Positions 1-11,327 are shown, counted from the first letter of the stretch. The stretch: 64,000 nt of DNA from Adiantum capillus-veneris (GCA_014529385.2 CM043946.1:19423077-19487076), one strand, 5' to 3'. Notes: a model not told the origin generated them from the letters alone. Program-made: numbers and translations.

Positions 1-309
1 CTCTTCCTATTGGTTGGCCTCTAATTAACCTTAATCCCAAAGGGCCCCTAGAGGGTTCATATTTTTCCTAATGAGAAATCATAAAATATTTTTTTATGAT
101 ATGGAAAAATCATCATTAACAACATGCATAATCGTGTGGACGTTCTTGTGTATGTTAAGCATAAATGACATTCATATGGACCTGTGGTTTAGGGTTTAGG
201 GTGATTGCTTCATGGTTGTGTTGCAAAGAATGACTAGAATGTCTTGTATTACATGTCACCTATACTGCTGAGAAGTTTTGATTTTTTGTTTTTTTGTTTT
301 AGCTTCTAT
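1..309. other. AT-rich flank, no gene seen
   Basis: No open frame, RNA gene or repeat boundary is recognisable here. The stretch leads into the kinase-like relic that begins at about 310. Confidence 0.5.
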
Positions 310-1698
310 GCACATCATGGGTACTACAGGCAAGATAACAAAAGTTGAGCGCAAATATGTCAAAGAATTTGTATGCACTCATCTTTATGGATTACGAAGT
401 GATTGCCTCCAGGAAGTCTTGGAAGAGTCCTCATACAAATAATTTTTGGATGAGTCATGTAGTGCTACATATGTAGCACTAGTTGCAAAAATTTGTGGTG
501 CTTCAGGTGGGATTGAAGTCCTTACAGGTGGTCAGTTGGGCCACGCGTAAGTCGAATCATAGGGCAACTTTGCAGAGTTGTAGAAACCCTTGAAAAGCAA
601 ATTAAAGGGAAGTTTGGCTTCATGGACCGCATGAAGGAAGTAGAGGTCTCTATAGAAGCATGAAGCAACAAGGAAAGAGACCACGCATAGAAGAGCCCAA
701 GGATGTACCTGAAGTGCCTGCCGCTTCAAAATTACCAATATCTAGCAATGATCCAATGCCGCCCAACATGGAAAGTTTAGACCCATGCAACCTCGTCATC
801 ATGCACATGGCTTGAGTTGAATTTCCACAAATGGAAAGCATTGGAGAAGGTAGATATGGCATGGTCACAAAGGTGAAAATCAATCATGAAACCTTCATAG
901 ATGAATTTTACGTCGGCAAGCTAATCAAGGGTGATGGCCAGAAGAGTGCCAAATGACATAGTGCTGCATGAGGCCACAATTATGAAGATCACTCATAGTG
1001 GAATCATTGTTGCTATGGGATTGTAAAGACATGCACGTCAGCTCCCACCCTCATCTTTAAGATGTGGAATGGTGGAAACCTCAACCATTGGCTAGAGAGA
1101 CTCCAAAAGGAGGGAAATAATGTGGCCATGAGAAAGGGTTTCAAAGATGCCGAGGGGATTGTTGAAGCTTTCAAGCAGAATATATGGCCTATAATTAATG
1201 GATTGCTCCGAGCCTTCATCTTTTTTCACACGAATAACATCACTCACAATGATGTTCATGGGAGTAATATCTTGCTACATTTTGGTTGGACTGAGTATAT
1301 GTAGATGTATGTGATTGGGGTAGTGCAATCTTGTTCCCCACAGAGAACACATTTACAAAGTTGCCAGATCTTCTCCCATCGACAAGGGAAGCCTGGAGCA
1401 AGCGATATTGGTGGGTGGCTCCCGAATGTATATCCACAAATCCTCCAGTCTACACACGCAGCCAAGATATCTACTCCCTTTGTAAATACATTCAAGAGCT
1501 TCTTAAATGTTACCTAAGGATGATGACACTAATTATATTGCTTTCCTCAGCCGCTTTCAGGAAGTCCTACGCACTTGTGTATCTACCAATCCCACCCAGC
1601 GCAAGTCCTCACATGATCTCCTCAGCATGTTACAAGGCATTAAGCGTGTCGATCTCACACTCTTAGATAGTGCAGGCTTGAGGCCATCCAATGATTGA
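310..1698 (+). pseudogene. Protein kinase-like gene, frameshifted
   Basis: A eukaryotic protein-kinase domain can be followed through at least three reading frames. The glycine-rich loop IGEGRYGMV starts near 841, and a VAIK-like lysine (YVGK) follows near 910. A helix-C-like stretch lies at 955-1027, the hinge LIFKMWNGGNL at 1050-1082, the catalytic loop HNDVHGSN at 1245-1268, a metal-binding DWG (in place of DFG) at 1313-1321, an APE motif at 1418-1426, and a C-lobe segment ending at 1698. Upstream, 310-830 encodes a low-complexity N-terminal region with a basic GKRPRIEE patch, also broken by stops. The catalytic lysine and aspartates are all still readable, so loss looks recent or partly due to sequencing error. 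Substrate and pathway cannot be inferred. The adjacent downstream ORF may belong to the same locus. Confidence 0.6.
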
Positions 1699-1931
1699 AA
1701 CCGTACCTTGTAATTTGAAAACATGTCTATACTTTGCAATGAAATAGTTTTGTCTTGTCTCATGTCCATTGTTTTGAAATTTCATGCTATTTTATTACAT
1801 TGGTGTTGTCAAAGTGATGAGAGAGATGTGAATTTTAAAATTGTGTATGTTGAACATTGATTGTAGTTTTTTAATCAATGTGTATCTATTGTTTTGATCT
1901 AATTATTTATTGTCGTGTGATTCGACAGGAA

Positions 1932-2374
1932 ATGGCAACCCCATATGCTCCTCCCAATGTCGACGGTGAGCTCGACCACAAGGAGTCTCAACACATTCTC
2001 AAAGAGGAGAGCTTGCATTACGGGGCTCAAGACCTCTCCTTATTCTTTGTTGATGTGAACCAATGAAGTTGAAAGATGTACGTAAGTGTTGTCCCTGTTT
2101 TTTTGTGAAAGATGTACTCTTTAGGAGGTCAGGTCGTGCAAAGGCAAAGGCACCATTGAAAATCTCAAATTTGCAACACAAAGGATTCACGCGTGTGTTG
2201 CTCCTACGCTTCATCCAAAAGAAGTGCAGTCTACCTAACAATAATCAAGTTGCCATGTACTTCATCCAGCAAGTCTTTGTGCAAGATATAATGAAGAAGC
2301 GCTTCCTTTGGACAGACTGTCCTTTCAACGCTGGTGTCGGACTTGTAAGAGATAAAGAATGGGCACAAGCGCGT
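1932..2374 (+). pseudogene. Unrecognised ORF, 5' part, cut by a solo LTR
   Basis: An ATG at 1932, just after a T-rich tract ending in ACAG that resembles a 3' splice site, opens a short frame to 2066. A second frame runs from 2063 without a stop to 2374, where the solo LTR begins. The second frame has basic patches (RRSGRAKAKA) and aromatic-rich stretches (FIQQVFVQDIM, RFLWTDCPFNAG). I do not recognise a family. Removing the LTR and one copy of its 4-bp target duplication continues this frame directly into the ORF at 4386-4781, so the two parts were one coding sequence before insertion. The change of frame at 2063-2066 could be an unrecognised intron or a mutation. Confidence 0.45.
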
Positions 2375-4381
2375 CGGTGCAGTCAAAGTGTGTCGACTCT
2401 AGAATGTGGCATGGGCAGATGTGTACAGGCAAGCAGAAGCATGGCAAAGGACTGAAGCAGCTAGGAAAAACATGGGATGACAGGTAGCAGCGGAAGTGTA
2501 TGCATGATGCGGCTTATAGGCCAAGAAAGACTCCATGAGGGCCCAATTGGGGTAGCAAGTGAAGGAGATGCAAAGTGCAACCTTTGGGTCCAAAAATGAA
2601 GAGCGTAAAGTGCTGAAGGAACAGGTCCAGACGGCTCATCAAACTGAGCTATAGAGCCCAAGTTATTGAAGGTTAAAGATTTATGGTTTGCAAATTTTTG
2701 CCGGATAGGGCAACTGGGGACAGGTGATCCAAGTGGAACTTGAGGTATAGATGTGTAGAGCTCAATTCATGGAGCCCACCCATCTTTTTGGGTTGCAGAT
2801 CGGAGCTATGGTTTGCAAGATATGATCATTTGAAGTTTTTCTGGGGGCCAGGTCTGAGCCCACTTGGTTGCATTGGATAATGTGCCATCTGGCATCTTTT
2901 GAGCCTCGACAAAGTTCTAGAGCAGGGTGTGCATCATACGGAGCTAGCACGAAGTGGAGGCATGCCAAACAAAGTCCGGAGTAAGAAGTTACAACAGTCG
3001 GGAAATGGGGTGCCTTTGTCCAAAGTAGGTTGCAGATGATTTTTTCCATTTTTGAAGGCCTAGGTTCGAGGATGCTGAGGAGTCAAAATGGAGAGACGGG
3101 GGGTGTGGTCCGAGCCAGGAAAATGGGGCTTCAGAAGGTTTTTGCGGCTCAGCCATATGATATGGGAGCAGAGTATGAAAGCTTGGTGAAGGCAGGTCAA
3201 AAAAGTTTTTGTTAAAAAAAAAAGCAATGGTGTTTTTTTAGTTTTTGAAGCTTTGAGGCTTGGGGCTCTGCGGAGCCGCCACGTGGAATGCTGTATAACC
3301 CACATACGCAAGGCGAAGCGAAGATGCCGCAGTATATATACTAAGGCGTGGCTCTCCATTAGCATCCAAGAGGTGAGAGGGGAGCTCCCCTCCCCGTGGC
3401 TATGTCGGGTATACGTAGGGCGCTGCTGTGGCGGGTCTGGCGGCGATTTTGGCGACAGTGGCCGGCGGTGCAGGGAGCTGGCACGCTTGCCGGCGGCGCT
3501 GAGTTGTGTGACCTTGGTGATGACGTGGCAAGCAGTTAACCGGGTATGCCCGCGCCCACAAGGGGCCGAATTTTTTGAGGATAAGGGTGTTACCCCCCCC
3601 AATAGAGACATCGCTATTGCCTCAACAAGGAGGAGGGGTCTCGCTGCAAAGGAGGTGCCGACAAGGGGGAGAAGAGCAAACCAAGGCAAGAGAAGCCCAA
3701 ATGGAGATCCGACCGGCCAAAGGGAAAGGACCAAAGCCCAATGTGCACACCGTGTACATATTTCCAAAATGAACTATGCCAAGTGTTGGCAATGCAATCC
3801 AATTTTAAAAGAAGCTCTAAGTGAAGGCCACGGGAGGTGAAGCTCACCCTTTTTTCTTTTTTTGGGCCTCCTAGAGGTACCCCTATAAAAGGTTGTAAAT
3901 TCGAAAATTTGAGGGCTTTTTTGCCTGTGTGAGTAAGTGAAATCTTGAAGCTTGTGTGTTGCTAAGCTTGTCATTGAAGCTGCATACATTGGTTGTACTA
4001 CTCTCTATGCAATAATACCACTCACTTGCCCCAATCTCTTGTGCTACTTCTCCCCACTCCCCTCCTTTTCTCTCGCTCTTTGTGTATTGGCCATTGCTTG
4101 CAGAGGGTTTGCCTGCAACTCGAAAGGTGCTACCAAGAGGGCAGATTAGGAGTTTTTTGTGAGTCGGAAAGGGTGAATTGAGCAGTGTGGGTGCATTTGT
4201 GTTGTGGGTGTTTTTTTTTGCAAGGTGTGAGGTAGTTGTTTTGTATGCTAAAGTGGAGTTGTTAGTGCAAAGAAGCAAATTTGAAGGTGTTTTTTGAGAG
4301 GTTAGGGGTGTTGTGGAATCCCTAGGCTATAGAGAGGCAAGTATTTTGTGTGCTGGGTGTGTTCCCTATTCCCCCTCTCTA
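2375..4381 (+). mobile_element. Solo LTR (copy A) of the large non-autonomous family
   Basis: About 2.0 kb that is alignable along most of its length with the two LTRs at 6860-9022 and 33097-35367: shared start (GGTGCAGTCAAAGTG against GGTACAACCAAAGTG), shared middle, shared end (TTCCCTATTCCCCCTCTC). It is flanked by the 4-bp direct repeat GCGT at 2371-2374 and 4382-4385, which marks a clean insertion followed by LTR-LTR recombination. No internal region remains. Its 5' terminal dinucleotide is CG instead of TG, probably a point change. A TATA box (TATAAAA, 3894-3900) marks the promoter. Confidence 0.8.
3894..3900 (+). promoter_or_regulatory. TATA box of solo LTR A
   Basis: TATAAAA at the position equivalent to TATA-like sites in the two related LTRs (TATGAAA in the 6860 copy, a doubled TATAAAA in the 33097 copy). 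It may drive transcription into the downstream ORF. Confidence 0.5.
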
Positions 4382-4385
4382 GCGT

Positions 4386-4781
4386 CATGGGGAGGTAGAT
4401 CCACCTGCACAAAAGAGTCCAGTTGTGATCCTACCAGATGAGCATGAAAAAATTCTTAGTATTGTGTCTCAAGGGGCTACACTAGCTAGCCAAGGAGAGA
4501 GAGTTCTCTCGCTACAAGAGACGTTGACAACCAAAGAAGCAGAGGTAGTTGTTTTAAAGAAAAAACTTGTTAGATATGAAGCGTGGTACGGTCCTCTCTC
4601 TCCCCTGCCAGAGGAGGCAAGACCAAGTCACGAGGTAGATATTCAAGAAACGGTGGATATGCTTGAGGCAACATTAAACACAAATCTTGAAGAAGCGGTG
4701 GGTATGCTTGAGGCAACATTAAATGCAGATCTTGAAGAAGTGGTGAATATCACAATTTTTGAAAGACATTGTAGACTGTAG
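4386..4781 (+). pseudogene. Unrecognised ORF, 3' part, acidic repeats
   Basis: Open frame continuing the frame that stops at 2374 once the solo LTR is removed. The product is rich in Glu, Leu and Val, with a likely coiled-coil stretch (LSLQETLTTKEAEVVVLKKK) and two near-identical acidic repeats built on the motif MLEATLNxxLEE (near 4650-4740). It ends at a TAG at 4779-4781. No catalytic motif is visible and I cannot assign a function. The coiled coil suggests a structural or interaction role, but that is only inference. Confidence 0.45.
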
Positions 4782-5200
4782 TTGAAAATTTTAATGCCAA
4801 TTTATCCCGTCCTTTTTTTAGATGCATTGTATTGTCTCTATGTTTATGGTTGATTGATGAATTTGTTTTGGAGTTGCTGATTGATGAATTTGTTGAGAAC
4901 TTTGGATTATAGATGTCACTTTGTTCAAGATTTCACAATGTTATTTTATTTGGTTGCCACATCATGTCCTTAATACTTATGTTTCTGCAAACTCTCTTCA
5001 ATACTTGACCCTAAACTTAATGGAGAAGAGTTATAATTGTCCAAAGGTGTGCATGTTGCTCCTAATTCAAAAAAATGAGATATATAGCTCAATAGGGAGC
5101 TACAATGAGATAGAGTAGATACATTATCATGAAAATATGTTTATATTTCTTCATTTATCCACAAGCACCAGGTCATCAACCTCTTTATTGTCTGAACATT
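4782..5200. other. Intergenic, no gene seen
   Basis: AT-rich sequence downstream of the split ORF and upstream of the hAT 3' portion. Short frames here have no recognisable similarity. The hAT 3' terminal inverted repeat should lie in or near this interval but could not be identified by eye. Confidence 0.4.
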
Positions 5201-6325
5201 CTATAGCCACTTCCCACTCCATCTCATCATCGCTACATCTCTGTCTCCCACAATTTCATGAGTTTGAGTCACTTCAAAGTGTACTTCGGTCGCACGTGTG
5301 GCTATCTTCGTGGGTGCATGAAGGAGATGCATGTTACAAAAGACATAGACAAGGTCTGCGGCATGAGCACGACTTAAGCGATTTCTATGCTTTGAGTGCA
5401 CAAAGTCATAAGAAGACCCATTGCGCTCACAGCTACCATTAGATGCCATGATCGAAAGCACCTTGTTCCGCCATGTGTTGTAACTCAACTACATCTCCTC
5501 CATATTGTTTCCACCACACTGGGCTTGAAATCATTTTTATGCTTTTAAAGGACCCAAGGATCTCTGAAAGTTCCTTCCCTATTGGAATAATCCACCCTCT
5601 ACTGGAATGCATCCATTTCATCGTCGTCTGACAACAACTGCGAGCAGAGGTTTCTAAAGTCTCTCATCACCTCTTTGTTGTAAGCTTTTCCGTTCATCTA
5701 GAACTTTGGATCCAAGACAGATGCATCACCATGCAATGGTGTCTGCATTTGAGTCCGTTGTTTTTCCACAAGATGCACGATCTGTGATCTCTCCCTTGCA
5801 CTATAGTGGTTGTATTCTTTGGTTTGACGAATCGCCTCAGACATGATTCAATAAACCTTACCATTGACAAAATTATCTGTTCTGACAACCCTTAGTAGTT
5901 CCACATAGGGCTTACTAACCCCAACAAGTTGTCAATGTTCCGCCAAAAGAGAGGAGATTGCCCCAAGGACAAACATTTTTGAGCTGCTTCGCAGTGGCTT
6001 GGATACTTGCTGAGCCAAGCCTCCCAACGGCGATGTGCTTTAGTTTCTATAAGAGCTGCTCACACTTCAATGAGGTTATTCAAAACATAGTATGATGTAG
6101 CAAATCATGTGGCACAATAAATTTGAAGTGCTTTTTTCGAAGACTTGGAGCAAAATAAAGCATATGTAAATTGATGTTCGTGTATAAACTTGACTATGTG
6201 ACAGGCGTCAATAAGAACCTGTTTTATGAATGATAATCTACCCATATCCTTTAGGAGTAAATTTAGGGTGTGTGCTACACATCCAAGCCATGTAATTTCT
6301 GAGTACTTTTCCATAATGGCTAAAT
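5201..6325 (-). pseudogene. hAT transposase, C-terminal part
   Basis: Minus-strand continuation of the hAT gene that begins near 37906. Recognisable in order: WLGCVAHTLNLLLKDMG (near 6300-6240), which matches the conserved hAT stretch after the TDNAxN motif; FWRNIDNLVGVSKPYVELLR (near 5950); WWKQYGGDVVELQ (near 5510); and the C-terminal dimerisation signature CERNxSSYDFVHSKHRNRL (near 5420-5360). Multiple stops and frame changes break it. hAT transposases cut and paste DNA through an RNase H-fold DDE domain and dimerise through this C-terminal block. The gene resumes exactly where the TGTC...GACA insertion ends at 6330. Confidence 0.75.
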
Positions 6326-6528
6326 CCGTTGTCAAAAAATATCCGGTCTTGCCAGGAAAGCACCGGGCTTTTGGCTGTGAGAGTTTGTGAGAGAATTCCA
6401 AAAACTATATGAAGGAGTTAAACCATAGATGCCATGAAGTCTAGGGTTTGGAAGGAACTGCAATCAAAGAAGTCCCACTCTTTCTCTCTTGCACTCACAC
6501 ACACAAAGAAAGAACACAAAAGAGAATA

Positions 6529-6740
6529 TCAAAACAACATAAAGATCAAAACATCAAGGCTATGGTCAATCGTCTCATGGGTAATATGAAAGGGGTAATA
6601 GATGAGTTAATGGCATTCAATCTTTGCTGACCAAACAGGCTATGAATTGTTCTTTGGAATTGTAGTTTTGTGCTTACCATAATATATGTGTTTTGTCTAG
6701 TGAATGGAATTAATTGTGTGTACAAATCCTCTTGGTTCAT
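6529..6740 (-). CDS. Small protein, ORF1-like (about 70 residues)
   Basis: Starts ATG at 6740 and reads MNQEDLYTQLIPFTRQ, then VSTKLQFQR, then INSSITPFILP. One frame change near 6560 is needed to reach a conserved end (SLDVLIFMLF) with stop at 6529-6531. It is clearly related to the small ORF at 23566-23778: residues such as VSTKLQFQR and PFILP are identical while most of their codons differ at synonymous positions. The start codon overlaps the stop of the preceding small ORF in an ATGA. Family and function are unknown; no signal peptide or membrane segment is evident. The frame change makes this copy probably inactive. Confidence 0.55.
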
Positions 6741-6859
6741 AGCAAGATAACTACACTTACGTCAAAAGAAAAGTTATAGTCTATAAGGGTAGTATGATGG
6801 GGTCCGGTGAAAGAAGTATTTCATTGAGTTTTTTTGGACCAAAGAGAAACACTATACGT
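6737..6859 (-). pseudogene. Small protein, ORF2-like, C-terminal half
   Basis: Continuation of the small ORF begun at 35466; the large element at 6860-35367 was inserted inside it at an ACGT. This half encodes VFLFGPKK..EILLSPDPIILPL and then, after a 1-base shift, DYNFSFDVxxxILL with TGA at 6737-6739. The equivalent in the Tat-like element is at 23800-24018 (VFMFGAQR..EILASPNPVILPL). The match across the insertion point independently confirms the target duplication. Confidence 0.55.
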
Positions 6860-9022
6860 TGGTACAACCAAAGTGTGTCAACTCTAGAAGGTGGCATGGG
6901 TAGATATGGGCAGGCCAGCAAAAGCATGGCAAAAGGTTGGAGCAGCTAGGAAGATCATGGGCTGATAGGCAACAACGGAAATGTATGACTGATACAATCT
7001 ATAGGCAAAGGAAGGCTCCATAAGGGGCTCATTTGGGTAGCAGGTGAATGAGATGAAAAGTGCAGCTTTTACGTCCAGGAATGTAGATCTAGAAGTGCTA
7101 AAGGAGTTGGTCCAAGCGGCTCATCAAACAGAGCTATGGAGCCCAAGTTATTGAAGGTTGAAGGTTCAATGTGTTGCAGATTCTTGCCAGACAAGGAAGC
7201 TGGGGATAGGTGGTCCAAGTGGAGGTCAAGGTACAGGTGTGTAGTGCTCAATTTATGGAGCCTACCCATCTTTTCAGGTTGCATATAGGAGCCATGGATA
7301 GCAAGTTATGGCCAGTTCAATTTTTGTCGGGGGCTAGGTTGGTGCCCACCTAACCACATGGGGTATTGGGCAATCTGGCATCTTTTGAGCCTTGGCAAGG
7401 TTCTAGAATAGGTTATGCATCATATGGAGATAGCAAGAATTGATTTCACGTCAAACAGAGCCCGAAGCAAAAGGATATAGAAGTCAGAAGATTGGGTGCA
7501 CTTATCCAGAGTTGATTGTAGATGCTTTGGTCGGTTTCTGTGGCCTCGGTTTGGGGGCTCGGGGAATTGAGAAGTGCAAAAAGGTGGGGTGGAAGTCGGA
7601 GTTAGACGAGTGAGGTTGCGGCCAAGTTTTGCAGCTCAGTAATCAGATCACCAGGCGCCAATTGGCAAGCAGGACAAGCGGTGGGGAAAAAAAAGGGTTG
7701 GGGAGTTTTTTTTGGAAAGAAAATTTCAAAATTTCAAGTTATTTGAGGGAGGTCACCACAGAGTGCCACGTGGCTTCTATAAAACCCACATGCATGGTCC
7801 ACGTGTGAGAGTAGGGGGTACTTCACCCAAACCAAGGCGTCCATTTGAAGCATATGAAGCGTGAGCTCGTGAGCTTGGGGGTGTGGAGATGGCGTGCCCT
7901 GAGAGGGCACTGTGTATGGTGATGTGCGCTCGAGTGGCGGCTTGTGGCAGTTTTGGGCAGACCTTGCAGCGCAAGGGAGTTGCTGAGTGGCGGTCGGTGG
8001 CTCTGAGTGTTGTAGCATAGTGATGACATGGCACCCGTAACTGCCCATGCCCATGAGGGCTTCTTTTGGAAATTAAAGGGGTACCGCCCCCCTCCCCCCC
8101 ATTAGCGATGTCACTAATGCAAGGGGAGGGAGTGTGTCCCACGGCAGAGAGAGAGACAATTTGAGAACATTCCAAAGAAGAGAATCCCGCGGCAAGCAGG
8201 CAGTGAAGGGAGCCAGAGCAAGAGGAGTTCAAAGGCCCAAGGCCGGTCAAAGATGAACCAAAGGGGCCTATCCCACCCATGGGAAATAAGAAGGAGTTCA
8301 AACGCCGAAAAGGGTAAGTGGAAGGAGCAAGGAGGCAACTACGAAGTCGGGTGGAAAAATTGAGCAGACAAAGAGCAAAGAAGTGTGCACCATGTAGATA
8401 CCAAAAAAATAGACTGTGCCAAGTGGTGGCAATACAAAAAATTTCTAAAGGAAGCTTCAATGGATTGTACAAGCTAGATAGCTCTTTGTTTTTTAGCCTT
8501 AGCCAAGCATTATGAAAGGGGGTAGATGTTCATTTTTGGAGGTCTTTTGACCAAGAGGGTTTTTTTGCCAGAGAGAGTGATTGGAGTTTTTCAAGCCTAT
8601 GTATTGCAAGCTTGCCATTGGAGCTGCATACTTGACTGTACTATCTTCCTATGCAATAATACCAAACCTTTGCCCCTACTTCTTGTGTTGCTTCTCCCCA
8701 TCCCCCTCCTTTTCTCTCGCTCTTTGTGTACTTGCCAATGCTTGCAGAGGGTTTGCCTGCAGTTTGAAGGGTGTTACCAAGAGAGGAGAATTGGGGTGTT
8801 TGTGAGTCTGAAAGGGTGAGTTGAGTAGTGTGGGCGTGTTTGTGATGCAAGGTGTTTTTTGCAAGCTGTGCGACAGTTGTTATGTATGCTAAAGTGGAGT
8901 TGTTAGTGCAAATTAGCTAATTTGAAGGTGTTATTAGAGAGGTTAGGCGTGCTGTGGAATCCCTGGGCTATAGAAAGGCAAACATTTTGTGTGCTGGGTG
9001 TGTTCCCTCTTCCCCCTCTCCA
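6860..9022 (+). repeat. 5' LTR of the non-autonomous element (copy B)
   Basis: 2163-bp LTR from TGGTACAACC to CCTCTCCA. The TATA site found in copies A and C is TATGAAA here (near 8510). Long open frames on the minus strand (for example 7777-8472) are compositional and have no family match. The downstream flank continues into a primer-binding site five bases later. Confidence 0.75.
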
Positions 9023-9027
9023 TCTTC

Positions 9028-9038
9028 TGGTGCCCCCA
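9028..9038 (+). other. Primer-binding site (TGGTGCCCCCA)
   Basis: Begins five bases after the LTR end with TGG, complementary to a tRNA CCA end. Its first 11 bases are identical to the primer site of the Tat-like element at 23494, then the two diverge. The tRNA was not identified. Confidence 0.6.
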
Positions 9039-9289
9039 TGGAGGAGCTGGCTGATGCTCCAATTTGAGGTTCGAAGCGGTGTTTTTTAGCCGACAAAGTG
9101 GTTGGCTGATGCTTGAGATGTTTGATGGTCGAGTTTGAAGCTGACAGAGATAGTGGAGCCAGGTTTTGGCCCCATATTTACGGACATTGAAGATCCCAAG
9201 AATTGGTTAGCAGATTTTGAGTTATGACTGCTGTCGATGTGTATATCGACGGATGCAAAAAGGTTGCAGACCGTGCCGTTGTTGATTCG
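9039..9289 (+). other. Internal start of the non-autonomous element
   Basis: About 250 bp between the primer site and the left break of the minus-strand gypsy element. A short frame (FGPIFTDIEDPKNWLADFEL, then stop) is visible near 9160-9225 but not recognised. The join near 9290 is where the reverse-transcriptase/RNase H reading frame of the gypsy element is lost. Confidence 0.4.
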
Positions 9290-10469
9290 AGGACAAGACA
9301 AATTTGTTTGCGAGCAAATAATGCCGAATTTGTTTTACAGCATAAATCCTTTCTAACCCCTCTCTTTCAATGGTTGTGTAGTTCTGTTCTGCACTGTTTA
9401 ACTATCGGCTTACATAACAAACTGGGAAATCCATTGTTCCATCTCCTGGTTGAGCCAGAATCCTCCCGATTGCATATGCAGAAGCATCAATGTGAACATG
9501 GAATATCTTTTCCCAATCTGGTGCTTTAAGTACCGGTGCTAATACAAGGTTTTCCTTAATCTTTTGGAATGAAGTTTCACACTCCTCAGTCTAGTCGAAA
9601 CTGACTAACAAACGATACAGAGGTTGTGTAATGACTGCATACATATATATGAATCTTTGATAATATCCGCAGTGTCCCATGAAGGATTGCACTTGTTTCA
9701 CATTAGTAGGCCTGGGCAGGTCTACTATGACTTTGATTTTATCTAGGTCAGTGGTTATGCCATTTCTTGAGACAATATGTCCTAAGATGCGGCCTTGCCT
9801 AACCATAAAAATGCACTTTTCCGGGTTAAGACAGATTCGATATGTTCTGCACTTCTCAAATACCTTTTGTAAATGGTCTATATGTTCCTCACGTAGAAGA
9901 GAGTGTACACAAAGGTCATCCATGTATATTTCTAAGAATATTCTTAGGTATTCTTTGAACGCATGTGTCATTAACCTTTGAAAGGTAGCTGGGGCATTAG
10001 TTAAGCCAAAAAGCATAACTCGATATGTATAAATTTTCCATTCTGTGGCAAACACTGTTTTGTGTTGATCCTCTATTGCAATTGCCAGTTGGTTATACCC
10101 TGAAAATCCATCTAGAAAGGAATAAGCCTGTTTCCCGGCCACCCTCTCAAGTACATGTTTTGTGATCGGCAAGGGATAATTATCCCTTATGGTGGCTGCA
10201 TCTACCTTTTAGAGGTTTACACACACTCGCAGTTTTCCATTCTTTTTGGGGACAACCACAATGGGTGACACCCAATCTTTATGCTCGATTTCATAGATAA
10301 ATTCAACATCCATCAGCTTATCAATCTCTTCTTTGATTCGTTTAGCAAATGTGTCATTATATGTATAAGGATGTTGTTTGCTAGGTTTGGCATCTGATTT
10401 CAAAGGAATTGTATGTTGGCATATTGATGGATCAACTCCTTTGAGGTCTTTGTAGGACCATGCAAACAC
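9290..10469 (-). pseudogene. Gypsy reverse transcriptase and start of RNase H
   Basis: The N-terminal segment (10469-10209) carries DWVSPIVVVPKKNGKLRVCVNL. After a frame change the palm domain follows (10172-9591): SFLDGFSGYNQLAIA, LFGLTNAPATFQRLM and the catalytic YMDD within IYMDDLCVHS. The RNase H connection (FHVHIDASAYAIG, then QNYTTIEREGL and YAVKQIRHYLLANKFVL) continues with stops to about 9290, where similarity ends. This enzyme would copy element RNA into cDNA. The break after the LLANKFVL block marks loss of the rest of pol. Confidence 0.8.
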
Positions 10470-10841
10470 ATCTTTATACTTCTTGAGAAGTTGTGTTAGC
10501 CGTTCTTCTTCTTCAGGCTCTAAGTCAGTTGCTATATAGACCGGCTGAGGCTTCTCACCTGGTTTAGTGAGGTCTATTCGTTTTGCATTTTCCGATCCAT
10601 CGTAAGATTCCTAGTTTATTCTTTCCCTGACTGGTGGTGTCATTATGATTTTTCTGTCCTGGATGGTGAATTTCCAATAGTGTGATGGTACATTCATGTT
10701 TCCTTTTTTTGACTCCTCCTTACCATCACTTTCACCCTCAGTAGTCCATACCTCTTGTAAAGACCGTTTCAGTTCTTGGTATTTCTTTTTACGCTCCAGT
10801 TTGGTCCACTCTGGGTCTTTTGTTGTGTCTTGTTTTGATTT

Positions 10842-11327
10842 CTATGATTTTTGTGATTTTGTTTCTGTTTTAGCTTTCTGTATTTGTTTTATTTCCTCTC
10901 GTGTTCTTTCTCGTCGAACTCTCGAGAATCTTCCTGATATTTGGTCTTTTACACAATCCTTTGCTTTGACAAGCATTAGATAGTGAGTTTTATCTTTGAT
11001 CCTAGGCATCAGGTTCTCTCTCGCTTTGTTTTCTACTCGTTTTCTCCTATAGCATTCCTGGCGTCTAGGGTGCTGATTGGCAAAATCATAAAACTTGATA
11101 TTCTGTGTTTTCTCCCCACGCTCGCTTGAGCTGTCTGAACACTCGTTATCCGCATTGTTATGTACCTCGAGATGCTCTGGTGGTTCTACCATCTCATCTT
11201 CTCCTGGTATAAGGCTTACCATGTAATAGGGTAGCACACCATAGCCATCCTTATCCCAAAATTTTGTCATTGGACTATCTGTAATGGTACAGACATCCAA
11301 TGTTGCTAGTATGTGTTCCCATTCCAA
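10842..11327 (-). pseudogene. Gypsy pol linker region
   Basis: 161-codon open frame between protease and reverse transcriptase on the same strand. Composition is highly charged, with an Arg/Lys/Glu-rich C-terminal half (RREREx and KQIQKAKTETK). No known domain. Such charged spacers between protease and RT are usual in long plant gypsy polyproteins. A stop at its end separates it from RT. Confidence 0.5.

Larger units (their letters stand above)
6330..6859 (-). mobile_element. TGTC...GACA insertion in hAT, 3' half
   Basis: Minus-oriented insertion bounded in the hAT reading frame by terminal TGTC (at 36949) and GACA (at 6330), with imperfect 4-bp flanks CCGT (6326-6329) and CCGC (36950-36953). 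It is now split by the large element at 6860-35367. This half holds the end of one small ORF and a full second one. The combined length of about 2.1 kb, the TG...CA ends and a TATA box in the other half suggest a solo LTR or a short non-autonomous LTR element. I could not find two LTRs or a primer site within it. Confidence 0.55.

Noticed and set aside
3060-3840. Two overlapping long frames (235 and 195 codons) in the solo LTR
   Set aside because: They lie on opposite strands in GC-rich LTR sequence, are not kept in the other LTR copies and have no family signature.
7777-8472. 231-codon minus-strand open frame in LTR copy B
   Set aside because: It lies in LTR sequence, is broken in copies A and C, and shows no motif.
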